A DNA stretch of 60,753 nt from Saprospiraceae bacterium (GTDB lineage: Bacteria; Bacteroidota; Bacteroidia; Chitinophagales; Saprospiraceae): assembly GCA_022842725.1 (NCBI GenBank), contig JALHOZ010000025.1, forward strand, positions 1-60,753. Direction: 5' to 3'. Within the stretch, counting starts at the first letter, position 1. Every line of letters starts with the position of its first letter. This document shows, piece after piece, positions 44,280 through 53,639 of the stretch. The notes under the pieces were generated by a model, which saw nothing but the letters and a program-made list of their open reading frames with translations, was not told the origin of the DNA and made no database searches. Made by a program: the position numbers and the translations under genes.

Positions 44280-44318
44280 TGTATTTTTTGTTTAAAAATT
44301 TAGAATTATTTGACAGGA

Positions 44319-44351
44319 CAAAATTATAGTCAATTTTTCGTAATTTTTCAA
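44319..44351 (-). promoter_or_regulatory. Promoter of the small lipoprotein gene
   Basis: On the minus strand TTG, 22 bases, then TAATTTTG (44319-44326): both elements of the Bacteroidota consensus at acceptable spacing, 40 bases before the ATG. Confidence 0.5.
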
Positions 44352-44366
44352 GTTTTTTCAAAAAAG

Positions 44367-44470
44367 AGTTGCGGAATCCGCAACTTTGTTTCCTTATTGG
44401 CATACTTTTTTTCAAAAAGTTGCGGAATCCGCAACTTTTCCTCAAAAAAGTTGCGATATTAGCAACTTTT
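44367..44470. repeat. Three related palindromes AAAAGTTGC...GCAACTTTT
   Basis: 44367-44385 (AGTTGCGGA-A-TCCGCAACT), 44415-44439 (the same core with AAAA/TTTT flanks) and 44446-44470 (AAAAGTTGC-gatatta-GCAACTTTT). The arms are kept while the centre of the third differs, which fits either repeated operator sites or small mobile palindromes. Located upstream of the small lipoprotein promoter. Confidence 0.7.
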
Positions 44471-44540
44471 ATATATATGATTTCTCTATGTATTGTTATT
44501 TTGGTGAAGCACCAATATGGAAAATCCTGACTGAAATAAG

Positions 44541-44610
44541 GTGTGAGGTTTTAGGTTTTAGGTGTGAGGTTTTAGGTGTGAGGTTTTAGGTTTTAGGTTT
44601 TAGGTGTGAG
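44541..44610. repeat. Heptanucleotide tandem repeat, ten units
   Basis: Ten consecutive 7-mers of two kinds, GTGTGAG and GTTTTAG, in the order 1-2-2-1-2-1-2-2-2-1, with no indels. A minisatellite of this kind can expand or contract by slippage. It is noncoding, 80 bases beyond the glycosyltransferase stop. Confidence 0.9.
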
Positions 44611-44692
44611 GTGACTAGTTAAGAAAAAGGTTTACACAAACCATGTAAAAATGGAGTATGTAAACCGGGAGAGGAAAGTATGTAGTGACTTC

Positions 44693-47005
44693 TTAATATA
44701 AACCCACAATAGCCAGTCTTGCCATCAGATAGCTGACGGTAGACTCTGCTCCCTGATTGAGGTTGACATTATGTTCTTCCAGACCATCGTAACAGCCACC
44801 GGTTCGGGGATTATACATAATCTGATGTAAGTGATTTTTGCCTAAAAACCATTGGAAGGATTGTTTCATTTTTTCCTGATAGCCTTTGTTTTTAAATACC
44901 TCAGCAAATCGTTTTAAAGCAAGAACGGTATAAGCCACATCGATTGGTTGCTCACCGCCGGGGGTATAATCGGGCATTTTTTTATCTTTATACATCCAGG
45001 TTTGATTAGAAATCACTTTCATTTGATGACCATAAAATGTTTTTGACAATAAAAAGTCAAAGGATGTTTCAGCAGTTTCTTTGTAAATTTCTTCTCCGGT
45101 AGCGAGATAAGCGCACAACATAGCCTCAGGGATTGTACTGTTGCCGTACGTCAGATAAGATTCATACCACAACCAGGAAGGATTGGATTCGTGAAGGAAC
45201 ATATTGACCAATCTTTTAGCCAGCACAAAAATTAATAGTTTGTAAGTTTCATCCGGCAGATAAGTATTTGCAAAGTACAGACCTTTAACTATAAACGCCA
45301 TAGAACGTGTGGAATGAATTTTTGTCGCTCTTTTTATGGATGCATCAAATAAATCATGTACGTCCGTCAATAAACTTTGGGGTAACAATTCACCTATGGA
45401 AAGTAGGTAGCCTAATGACCAAATGGCTCTTCCGTTAGAATCTTCGAGATTGGTTTCAGCATTTTGAGTGGTAAATACCAGATTTTTATCCACATAGTTC
45501 AAAAAATCACCTTCCTTTTGAAAACATCTTTTTATAAAATAAAAATACGTTTTGATATACTGCAGATCATCGGGATCCAAAGTCATTTTGTAATGTTGGG
45601 AAATGGCTATCAAAGCACGGGCATTGTCATCCAGAGTATATCCTGTTTCCAAATCAGGAATGTTAATTTTAGAAAATTGTATGATGCCAATGTCCGTAGT
45701 CATTTTTTTGATATGCGACAGATTAATTTCAGGCAGATTATAATACAAATGAAAACGATCATGCAGCAGATTTCCAAATAAAACTGCATGTGAAATGGCA
45801 GAATTTTCCCAGGCGGTTGAAGCTATTTGATGCAGGCCGTTCATGCTCAGGGTATTCCTGAAATTTTCGTTTTCGAGCAAAAGAATGGCCGCTGCAGCCA
45901 ATTGATCAGGAGCACAAAAATCAATAATGACCCCGGCATCTTTTCCAAGCACTTCCGTAGCATGGGGAATCGGTGTGGAAATGATCGGACAGCCACAACT
46001 AATAGCATATACAAATGTGCCGCTGACAGCCTGGTTCGGATCTTTGGAAGTAAACAGATAAATATCGGTAAGTTGCAGGTATTCCAACAATTCTGTCAAA
46101 GGCAGAAAGGCATTTACAAACCTTACATGATCCTGTAATCCAAGGGCAGTAATCCGTTCTTTAAGCATATCTCTGTAAAACTCCCCTTCTCTCAAAATAG
46201 TCGATGGATGGGTTTTACCTATAATTAAAAAAACGGTGTCCGGTTCAAAGGATATAATTTCAGGCAATGCCGCGAGTGTAGTTTCAATATTTTTGCCGGA
46301 GCCGAGAAAACCAAAGGTAGATAATACCTTTTTGCCGGTCAAACCATATTTTGTTTTGAGCGTATCTTTGTCTTCATGAGCTACCAGATGGGTTCCATGA
46401 GGAATAACTTCAATTTTTGATTTTGAGATTTCATAGTCACGACTCAGAATCTCCAATGAATTTTTTGTCATCACAATCAGCCTGTCAGCAGAAACAGACA
46501 ATGCACGAACCATATTTTTGTGGAAAAGATTTGGATTGGGCAATACCGTATGAAATACAATCACCACAGGTTTTTGTATGTGATGCAACATGTTGATCAA
46601 TTCCTGACCATGCTGACCATATAACCCAAATTCATGTTGTAAAACCACCACATTGATCAGTGGATTATTGTTGATATCATCGGCCAACTTTTGATAAGAC
46701 TCTTTTTGATCGGTATGCAGAATGTGTGTGACTTTTTGGGTATACGTATGATTTTCCGATTCAGATGCCAATGCGCAGATCTTAATGTTGAAAGATTCCC
46801 CAAAAGATTTATTCAGCGTAAGTATTAAATCCTGTGTATAGGTAGCAATACCACATTCCCTTGGTGGAAAAGTTGTAATAAAAAGAATTCCGATTTTTTG
46901 TTTTTCGGGCGACAAAATATGGTTAATAACTCCTGATACCGATTCTTTTGTTTCGACCAAAGACAATACAGAGCCCATTTCCGGCTTAAGTGATTTAACT
47001 AACAT
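44693..47005 (-). CDS. GT4 glycosyltransferase fused to an alpha/alpha-barrel domain
   Basis: A 770-residue cytoplasmic protein. Residues about 35-410 are a GT-B, family 4-type transferase: FPPRECGIATYTQDL (acceptor loop), HEFGLYG, VIPHGTH, STFGFLGSGKNIET and the donor site SGTFVYAISCGCPIISTPIPHATE. Residues 430-770 form a helical six-hairpin-like domain (ETGYTLDDNARALIA, EDSNGRAIWSLGYLL, NLNQGAESTVSYLMA at the end). This fused arrangement is known next to GH130 genes. Likely role: synthesis or processing of a mannoside. Coupled to GH130 with a 1-base gap. Confidence 0.85.
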   Translation of the reverse strand: MLVKSLKPEMGSVLSLVETKESVSGVINHILSPEKQKIGILFITTFPPRECGIATYTQDLILTLNKSFGESFNIKICALASESENHTYTQKVTHILHTDQKESYQKLADDINNNPLINVVVLQHEFGLYGQHGQELINMLHHIQKPVVIVFHTVLPNPNLFHKNMVRALSVSADRLIVMTKNSLEILSRDYEISKSKIEVIPHGTHLVAHEDKDTLKTKYGLTGKKVLSTFGFLGSGKNIETTLAALPEIISFEPDTVFLIIGKTHPSTILREGEFYRDMLKERITALGLQDHVRFVNAFLPLTELLEYLQLTDIYLFTSKDPNQAVSGTFVYAISCGCPIISTPIPHATEVLGKDAGVIIDFCAPDQLAAAAILLLENENFRNTLSMNGLHQIASTAWENSAISHAVLFGNLLHDRFHLYYNLPEINLSHIKKMTTDIGIIQFSKINIPDLETGYTLDDNARALIAISQHYKMTLDPDDLQYIKTYFYFIKRCFQKEGDFLNYVDKNLVFTTQNAETNLEDSNGRAIWSLGYLLSIGELLPQSLLTDVHDLFDASIKRATKIHSTRSMAFIVKGLYFANTYLPDETYKLLIFVLAKRLVNMFLHESNPSWLWYESYLTYGNSTIPEAMLCAYLATGEEIYKETAETSFDFLLSKTFYGHQMKVISNQTWMYKDKKMPDYTPGGEQPIDVAYTVLALKRFAEVFKNKGYQEKMKQSFQWFLGKNHLHQIMYNPRTGGCYDGLEEHNVNLNQGAESTVSYLMARLAIVGLY

Positions 47006-47006
47006 G

Positions 47007-48041
47007 TTATACTAAATTTAATTTGAGTTCCTGAAGTAAAGCTTTGATACTGACTGAGGCACAAGCGATGCGCTCATCTGCCGCCCCGTAATAGATAAAC
47101 AATTCATCTTCTATAAGAATGGCACCTGTAGGGAAACAAACATTATTCACCTCACCGGTAAGCTCCCAGCCAAACTCAGGAAAAAACAGCGGATAAGGCA
47201 ATCGGGCAATTTCTTTTTTCGGATCATCTAAATCGAGAAGAGCGGCACAGGCAGAATATACATAACCTTCAACGGAATCGTGAACACCATGATAAATGAT
47301 GAGCCATCCATCTTTGGTTTTGACAGGGGGGCAGCCACCGCCAATATAACTCATTTCGTGCGTATATTTTGGTGCCATAACTATGTGGTCTGAAAAATTA
47401 TTCAGATAATTATTCCAAAATGCCTGAGTGAGATCTACCAGGGTATCAATAAACAAAACCACCTGAATATCCGGTTTGATCCGATGAAAAAAACATAACT
47501 TTCCATGTATCCTTTCGGGAAAAAATATTACGTTTTTGTCCCACACCAATATTGTATCGGACGTGGATTCATATCTTCTTTGGTGTTCGTTGTATCTGAG
47601 ATATTTATCATTGAGCGGACCGGAGTTATTAGTCAGATTTTTAAATTCCTGATAAGTGATTTGAGGAACAATAACGCCTTGTTTGTCCCAAGTTTTCAGA
47701 TCCGTTGATGTAGCCACTGCTCCGAGGGCATTGGTACCGTCGTAGGCTGCATAACTCATGTAAAATATTCCGTCAATATGCACCACTCTTGGATCTTCGA
47801 TACCTTGGGATTCATAATCAAATTCCGAAACCATCAAAGGAGTCTGTTTTCTGTATAATACGGTGAGCGGTGTATCCAATATACAATATCCTACGGTAGA
47901 ATGATTACCTGTATGAACCGCTCTGTAAAACATATGAATTTTGTTTTCAAAAATGATTACTCCGGGATTCAACACCCCTTCATTTTCAAAATCCAGCAAT
48001 GTTTTTTCCAGAACTACACCATGTTTTTTTACTTCCAGCAT
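47007..48041 (-). CDS. Glycoside hydrolase family 130 protein (mannoside phosphorylase or mannosidase)
   Basis: A 344-residue five-bladed propeller enzyme of GH130. Family segments: LNPGVIIFENKIHMFYRAV, GIEDPRVVHIDGIFYMSYAAYD, IGGGCPPVKTKDGWLIIYHGV and the closing FPTGAILIEDELFIYYGAAD (quoted in parts). GH130 members act on beta-mannosides, either as phosphorylases or as hydrolases. No signal peptide, so it acts in the cytoplasm. Upstream partner of the GT4 fusion; together they point to turnover of an intracellular mannose-containing oligosaccharide. Confidence 0.9.
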   Translation of the reverse strand: MLEVKKHGVVLEKTLLDFENEGVLNPGVIIFENKIHMFYRAVHTGNHSTVGYCILDTPLTVLYRKQTPLMVSEFDYESQGIEDPRVVHIDGIFYMSYAAYDGTNALGAVATSTDLKTWDKQGVIVPQITYQEFKNLTNNSGPLNDKYLRYNEHQRRYESTSDTILVWDKNVIFFPERIHGKLCFFHRIKPDIQVVLFIDTLVDLTQAFWNNYLNNFSDHIVMAPKYTHEMSYIGGGCPPVKTKDGWLIIYHGVHDSVEGYVYSACAALLDLDDPKKEIARLPYPLFFPEFGWELTGEVNNVCFPTGAILIEDELFIYYGAADERIACASVSIKALLQELKLNLV

Positions 48042-48145
48042 CCTTTGTTTTGTTTAATTGATGAAATGATTTTTTTCGTCCAAAAAGAAGGAAGCAACAA
48101 GCGTTCAAAACACGGGTTCTGTCCACTTGTTGCTATATCCAAACA

Positions 48146-48316
48146 TCAAGTCGTTTTTCCTGCCTTTCCGGTTGGTTTTGGGTGAAATGCCTCAATAACA
48201 CTGCTGGAAGTTGAAATTTTACCTTCATTTTTATATGAAGATCCTTCTTTGGTTTTACCGGCCGATTTGTCTGCCGGGGACTTTTTATGATTTTTTTGAC
48301 CTTTATCCTTGCTCAT
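48146..48316 (-). CDS. Small basic stress-associated protein
   Basis: A 56-residue Lys/Ser-rich, probably disordered protein, MSKDKGQKNHKKSPADKSAG and onward to KAGKTT. I use the ATG at 48316; the longer frame from 48349 would start within the leader. Similar short basic proteins occur in Bacteroidota beside stress genes. Its promoter belongs to the shared stress-promoter set (48354-48392). Confidence 0.7.
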   Translation of the reverse strand: MSKDKGQKNHKKSPADKSAGKTKEGSSYKNEGKISTSSSVIEAFHPKPTGKAGKTT

Positions 48317-48353
48317 AATATTAAAATTAAATTGTGAATACATTTTCACAAAA

Positions 48354-48392
48354 CAAAGGTCCGATTTATATGGTGGAAAAGATTACACAATT
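48354..48392 (-). promoter_or_regulatory. Stress-type promoter (small basic protein)
   Basis: Minus strand AATTGTGTAA (48383-48392), 21 bases, then GACCTTTG (48354-48361), which differs from TAnnTTTG at one position. 37 bases before the ATG. Confidence 0.5.
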
Positions 48393-48719
48393 TAATGATT
48401 ACATTACATAATCATATCTTTTTGGATAAAAAGACTTATATGAAAATTTAGTTTTTCTCTACCCTTAACTGTGTATTCAAAATAATTAACTTTTTTCAAA
48501 TAGCGGCCTTACTGAATCAATATAATCAATTTATTAAAAAAATACCTGAATACAAAACTATAAATCAGAATTGTATTACAGGTATCCAAACCAAGTATAT
48601 CTGGTCAGTCATGGGTCTTAAACCATGAGGAAATAAATAGGGAATTTCAAATAAGCAGAAATCATTCAGTAATGATATTTTTTTTAAAATTTGGAAAATG
48701 AATTTCCTTCATTTTCAGG
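48393..48719. other. AT-rich noncoding region
   Basis: No gene or RNA seen; it holds the 3' side of the YtxH gene and nothing else that I can support. Confidence 0.4.
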
Positions 48720-48902
48720 CTATTGTTCTGCCTTTTCAACAAATCCGTTTAATTTCGTTTCAAGATCAGCCATCAGTTTGTCTCCTTGTTCGCTCATCCT
48801 TCTTCTGGTGGACTTGCCTTTATGTGGTGCAAATAAAATACCTAATACCGCACCGGCAGCGGCTCCTGCCAAAACGCCTAAAAAAACTTTATTATTATTC
48901 AT
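48720..48902 (-). CDS. YtxH-domain small membrane protein
   Basis: A 60-residue protein with one transmembrane helix (VFLGVLAGAAAGAVLGILFAP), then the YtxH signature PHKGKSTRRRMSEQGDKL and a short helical tail. General-stress proteins of this type occur in many bacteria. A broken paralogue is at 53640-53822. Its promoter is 48934-48973. Confidence 0.9.
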   Translation of the reverse strand: MNNNKVFLGVLAGAAAGAVLGILFAPHKGKSTRRRMSEQGDKLMADLETKLNGFVEKAEQ

Positions 48903-48933
48903 CTGAATAAATTTATATTGTTATGTAATAGTA

Positions 48934-48973
48934 CAAAGATAGTTAGTAATAAACATCTTATCATTACATAATT
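48934..48973 (-). promoter_or_regulatory. Stress-type promoter (YtxH gene)
   Basis: Minus strand AATTATGTAA (48964-48973), 22 bases, TATCTTTG (48934-48941), 32 bases before the ATG. Confidence 0.6.
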
Positions 48974-49049
48974 TAGGAATATAATTACAAATTTAGTTTT
49001 GGAAAACCTATCAAATATCTTTCAATATATAATCAATATAATATAAAAT

Positions 49050-49086
49050 AAGAGGACTGCCTCAAAAATTGGAGACAGTCCTCTTT
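49050..49086. terminator. Terminator hairpin after the adhesin gene
   Basis: AAGAGGACTG-C-CTC and GAG-A-CAGTCCTCTT pair around a short A-rich loop, with AT-rich flanks. On the minus strand it lies about 140 bases after the adhesin stop. Confidence 0.7.
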
Positions 49087-49224
49087 ATACAAAAAACAAG
49101 ATTATTTATGCTAACTATTTTTTGTCGGTAGTGAATAATAGTTTGTTATTTAAAACGTTTTGTCTGCGAACCATACGTTTTTAAAACAACAATCATCAAA
49201 CATTACGGGCATGTCAATTTACCA

Positions 49225-52200
49225 TTATTTCATTAATATGATCTTTTTGGTAAAAACATGATCACCGCTAACAATTCTGTATATATAAATTCCCGGCAGA
49301 AGATGATCTGCCTGTAATTCTGTTGTATATAGTACACCTTTTTTGATATCCATATCTACCAGTGTGGATATTTTAGTTCCGGTAACATTATACAAATCAA
49401 TTAACACATGGACATCTGATGTTTCACTTTGAAATTCTACAGTTGAAATCGTACTAAATGGATTTGGATAAACCATAATGTTTATTTGGTCATTTGTGTC
49501 GTCAAAGGAACTACCTACATTTATGTCCGTTTTAATATTATTATATACATAAACACTGCATGAATTACGACAACCCAAATTATTGGTAATGGTAACAGAA
49601 TATGTTCCTGCTGCAAAAACCTTTATACAAGCCGTTCTTTCGCCTGTACTCCACAAGTATGAACTATATCCTGAAGGAGAACACAATGTTGTAGGCTGTC
49701 CGTTGGCTGGATATAAATTACCCGTTATGTTACATACAGGTTTCTCGATTTCTACAACGGTTTTTATTCCGGTATTGGTACAACCTCCTGCATCCGTGAC
49801 GGTGACCGTATGTGTTCCTTCTGTATTTATCGTAATACACTGAGTAGTGACTCCTTTACTCCAAAGGTAAGAAGCATAACCTGCAGGGGCACATAGTTTT
49901 GTAGAGGTTCCCTCACAAATACTGTTTTTACCGGTGATGGTGGCATCCGGTATCAGGGTACTTACTTCTACTGATTTGGTTCCGATACTTATACAACCAC
50001 TTTCTTCGGTGACGGTGACGGAATACATTCCTTCCATGTCCACAGTAATACATTTTGCTACAGATCCGGTGTTCCATAAATAAGTTGAATTATCAAAAGG
50101 TACACATAATGTTGTCGTGAAACTTTCACAAATACGGCTGTTTCCGGAAATGGTAAAATAAGGTATTTCTTTAATCACTTCAACTGGAAAACAACAAATC
50201 TCACCATACCCATTTGCATAGGTAACGGTTACTTCATAGAAGCCCGCACTATCCACCAATATACATCGGGTGGTAGCTCCGGTACTCCATAAATATGAGA
50301 CACATTCAAAAGGTGCACAAAGCAAGGTGGTTGTTCCTTCACAAATGACATGATCACCTGTGATGATACAATCAGGACTTGTATTTCCAATGCTGATAAA
50401 CTTGCTGCATGTGACAATACATCCCTCTTCATTGGTAACTGTAACAGAATACCAGCCTGTGCATGTGACATCAATACAATTCGTGGTATCTCCTGTGTTC
50501 CAAAGATAAAAATCATATCCTGAAACGACACAAAGTTGTGTCGCACCGTTTTCACAGATGTTTACATTACCAGTAATGATACAATCAGGAATATTTGCTT
50601 CCAATATTGTTTTGTTGCATGTCACGGAACAACCATTGTCATAAGTGACCGTAACAGAATAAGTGCCCGGAGCATAAACCATCAGACATCTGGTAGTATC
50701 TCCTGTGTTCCAAAGGTAATGTCCTCCACTTTCCAAAACACACAGTTGGGTTGAGTCCCCCGTGCAAAATGAAGTTTCACTGATAATTTCACACGTTTGA
50801 TTGTCATTTTCAACGACCAATATACTACAGACGCTGGTACAATTATTAGCGTACGTTACTGTAACTGAATAAGTACCTGCTGTGTTGACTGTGATACAAG
50901 AGGTTGTTGCCCCTGTATTCCACAAATATCCGGATGCTCCGGTTGGAACACATAATACTGTAGATCCACCCAAACATATCGATGGATTTCCTGTGATGAC
51001 ACATGTCGGATTGTTTGTTTCGGTTACTACAACACTGCACACGCTTACACAATTATTGGCATACGTTACTGTAACTGAATAAGTGCCTGCGGTATTCGCG
51101 GTGATACAAGAGGTTGTTGCTCCTGTATTCCATAAATATCCGGATGCTCCGGTTGGAACACATAATACTGTAGATCCGCCCAAACATATCGATGGATTTC
51201 CTGTGATGACACATGTTGGATTGTTTGTTTCAGTTACCTCAATACTACACACGCTTACGCAATCGTTGGTATATGTTACGGTCACTGAATAAGTACCTGC
51301 TGTGTTGACTGTGATACAAGAGGTTGTTGCTCCGGTATTCCACAAATATCCGGATGCTCCGGTTGGAACACATAATACTGTAGATCCGCCAACGCATATC
51401 GATGGATTTCCTGTGATAACACATGTCGGATTGTTATTTTCGGTTACTAAAACACTGCACACGCTTACACAATTATTGGCATACGTTACGGTCACTGAAT
51501 AAGTACCTGCTGTGTTGACTGTGATACAAGAAGTTGTTGCTCCTGTATTCCACAAATATCCGGATGCGCCGGTTGGGACACATAATTCTGTAGATCCGCC
51601 AACACATATGGATGGATTTCCAGAGATCACACATGTTGGATTGTTTGTTTCAGTTACCTCAATACTACACACACTTACGCAATCGTTGGTATATGTTACG
51701 GTCACTGAATAAGTACCTGCTGTGTTGGCTGTGATACAAGAGGTTGTCGCTCCGGTATTCCACAAATATCCGGATGCGCCGGTTGGAACACATAATACTG
51801 TAGATCCGCCAACGCATATCGATGGATTTCCTGTGATAACACATGTCGGGTTGTTTGATTCAGTTACCTCGACACTACATGAACTGGTACATCCGTTGGA
51901 ATCCGTAATCGTTACTGTATAGATGCCGGTCTGGCTAACCGGTATACAAGAAGTCGTTGCACCGGAATTCCATAAATAACCTGATAACCCGGATGGAGCA
52001 CAAAGCTCCGTTGATCCTCCGGGACAAAAAGAAAGATTACCTGTAATATTACAAACAGGATTAGTAAATAATGCCACAACATGCGTACATTGACTGGTGC
52101 AACCATTGGCATCGGTTATAGTCACGGCATAAGTGCCTCCCTGGCTAACTGTAATACAATTGGTCGTGGCGCCGTTATTCCAAATATAACCTGAAGCACC

Positions 52201-53586
52201 AACAGTTGCGCAAAGTTCTGTTGAACTTCCGCTGCATATGGAGGTTTCTCCTGTAATCATACAAACCGGCAAAGGATGAGCCGTAACTATCCGACTGCAT
52301 TGGCTGCTGCAACCATTAAAATCTGTTATTGTAACTGAAAATGTACCACTTTGACCTACCGAAATACAATTGGTTGTTGCACCGTTATTCCATATATAAG
52401 ATAAAGCACCTGGCTGAACACAAAGTTGGGTAGAGCCCCCGATACAAAATGATGAATTTCCTGTAATATTGCATACCGGAGCACTGTTTTCAATAACTTC
52501 CTCACTACATTGACTGGTACACCCGTTTGAATCCGTTATGGTAACGGAATAAGTACCTGCCGCATCAACAGAGATACAATTCGTGCTTTCTCCTGTACTC
52601 CATATATAACTTATGGCTCCTGAATCAACACATAGTTGTGTGGAACCTCCTGTACAAAAAGATGTACTGCCTGAAATGGTACAAATTGGATTTGGATTAA
52701 CCGTTATTAAGATATGGTTTGAAACAACACTACCACAATTGGTGGTATTGGTAACAAAATAATCACCGCTTGTACTGACTGTTATTGATGAAGTAGTAGC
52801 ACCGTTGCTCCATGTTCCTCCATTATTTCCCGAAAGGGTAATACTTGATCCCATACAAAAAGTAGTTGGATTGCCCCCGGCCGATATGGTAGATGCAATA
52901 GGTGTTTCTCCTATGGTAACTGTATTATTTTGTAGTGAAATAGCGCCGGCCTGAGAAAGGCCACGACCATCCAAAGTTGCACCGTCCAATAAATGAATGG
53001 CTCCGTTGACCAATAAATTGCCTTTAAAAACGGAGTTTTCACCTAAGTCAACCTGTCCGTTTACCTGCCACCAAATATTACAAAACGATGCCCCGTTAAC
53101 CATAAAAATACGGGATCCGACGGTAGTAGCCAGTGCTCCGTTAAATTTAAATATAAATAATGCATCAGGATTATTTTGTGCGTCCAGAAATAAGTCGCCG
53201 TTTATCGTAGTTGCGGCGCCTGTACAATACACTCCGGGGAGCAACATCTGTCCGTTTCCGAGGGTGGTTGTTATGGTTTGGCCACAGGTAACTGTGCTCA
53301 AACTACCGTATGCAAGGGCAACATCTGTAGCTGCAGCTGCTGTTACTGCATCAGCCACATGTATTTGTCCTACCAGAACTCCCGGTGGAAAACCACTAAA
53401 AGCACCTACGTTAGTACCTACATCACCGGTCACAAAAGTTGATGCACCGGTGACATTAAATGCCCCGGCTGCTGTAAACAAAGTAAAACTTTCAGCTGCA
53501 CCAAGATTGGGTGCCTGCCCAAAATGTACTTTTGGAAATAAAAAAATACAACTTATAATTAAGATGTGTAAAAATATACTTTTCAT
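49225..53586 (-). CDS. Large T9SS-secreted adhesin with ice-binding domain and Cys-rich repeats
   Basis: A 1453-residue secreted protein. Signal peptide 1-23; residues about 25-225 are a DUF3494 ice-binding domain (AAESFTLFTAAGAFNVTG, VTGDVGTNVG, LPGVYCTGAATTINGDLFL quoted in parts). Next comes one Cys-poor Ig-like module, then fifteen modules of about 70 residues with the pattern C.ITG..SIC.GGST.LC....YLWN.GATT.CI.V..AG.YSVTVT..N.C...C, so five or six Cys each. The last 80 residues are a type A sorting domain (VYPNPFSTIS, LLPGIYIYRI, KKIILMK). Predicted surface protein; ice binding is family knowledge, an adhesive role is inference. Confidence 0.9.
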   Translation of the reverse strand: MKSIFLHILIISCIFLFPKVHFGQAPNLGAAESFTLFTAAGAFNVTGASTFVTGDVGTNVGAFSGFPPGVLVGQIHVADAVTAAAATDVALAYGSLSTVTCGQTITTTLGNGQMLLPGVYCTGAATTINGDLFLDAQNNPDALFIFKFNGALATTVGSRIFMVNGASFCNIWWQVNGQVDLGENSVFKGNLLVNGAIHLLDGATLDGRGLSQAGAISLQNNTVTIGETPIASTISAGGNPTTFCMGSSITLSGNNGGTWSNGATTSSITVSTSGDYFVTNTTNCGSVVSNHILITVNPNPICTISGSTSFCTGGSTQLCVDSGAISYIWSTGESTNCISVDAAGTYSVTITDSNGCTSQCSEEVIENSAPVCNITGNSSFCIGGSTQLCVQPGALSYIWNNGATTNCISVGQSGTFSVTITDFNGCSSQCSRIVTAHPLPVCMITGETSICSGSSTELCATVGASGYIWNNGATTNCITVSQGGTYAVTITDANGCTSQCTHVVALFTNPVCNITGNLSFCPGGSTELCAPSGLSGYLWNSGATTSCIPVSQTGIYTVTITDSNGCTSSCSVEVTESNNPTCVITGNPSICVGGSTVLCVPTGASGYLWNTGATTSCITANTAGTYSVTVTYTNDCVSVCSIEVTETNNPTCVISGNPSICVGGSTELCVPTGASGYLWNTGATTSCITVNTAGTYSVTVTYANNCVSVCSVLVTENNNPTCVITGNPSICVGGSTVLCVPTGASGYLWNTGATTSCITVNTAGTYSVTVTYTNDCVSVCSIEVTETNNPTCVITGNPSICLGGSTVLCVPTGASGYLWNTGATTSCITANTAGTYSVTVTYANNCVSVCSVVVTETNNPTCVITGNPSICLGGSTVLCVPTGASGYLWNTGATTSCITVNTAGTYSVTVTYANNCTSVCSILVVENDNQTCEIISETSFCTGDSTQLCVLESGGHYLWNTGDTTRCLMVYAPGTYSVTVTYDNGCSVTCNKTILEANIPDCIITGNVNICENGATQLCVVSGYDFYLWNTGDTTNCIDVTCTGWYSVTVTNEEGCIVTCSKFISIGNTSPDCIITGDHVICEGTTTLLCAPFECVSYLWSTGATTRCILVDSAGFYEVTVTYANGYGEICCFPVEVIKEIPYFTISGNSRICESFTTTLCVPFDNSTYLWNTGSVAKCITVDMEGMYSVTVTEESGCISIGTKSVEVSTLIPDATITGKNSICEGTSTKLCAPAGYASYLWSKGVTTQCITINTEGTHTVTVTDAGGCTNTGIKTVVEIEKPVCNITGNLYPANGQPTTLCSPSGYSSYLWSTGERTACIKVFAAGTYSVTITNNLGCRNSCSVYVYNNIKTDINVGSSFDDTNDQINIMVYPNPFSTISTVEFQSETSDVHVLIDLYNVTGTKISTLVDMDIKKGVLYTTELQADHLLPGIYIYRIVSGDHVFTKKIILMK
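50846..51870 (-). repeat. Five near-identical 210-bp repeats within the adhesin gene
   Basis: Modules 5-9 of the adhesin differ from each other by only a few residues (SICVGG or SICLGG, TVNTAG or TANTAG, NDC or NNC), while modules 1-4 and 10-15 are well diverged. The block has therefore been homogenised or expanded recently by recombination in units of 210 bases. Confidence 0.9.
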
Positions 53587-53639
53587 ATTGGTTTTATTTA
53601 AGATTAAAAATGGGATAATTTAAAAACGGCGGTTACTGA

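Noticed and set aside
44155-44445. Minus-strand frame with CGFRN...KKS repeats
   Set aside because: Produced by the GTTGCGG palindromes and by overlap with the real lipoprotein gene.
44541-44610. CRISPR array
   Set aside because: The units are 7 bases without spacers; no cas genes are present.
52997-53623. Long plus-strand frame of 208 codons opposite the adhesin gene
   Set aside because: It is the reverse shadow of the ice-binding domain; the repetitive Ala/Gly/Thr codons keep the opposite frame open. The five 66-69-codon plus-strand frames at 50882-51922 are shadows of the 210-bp repeats.
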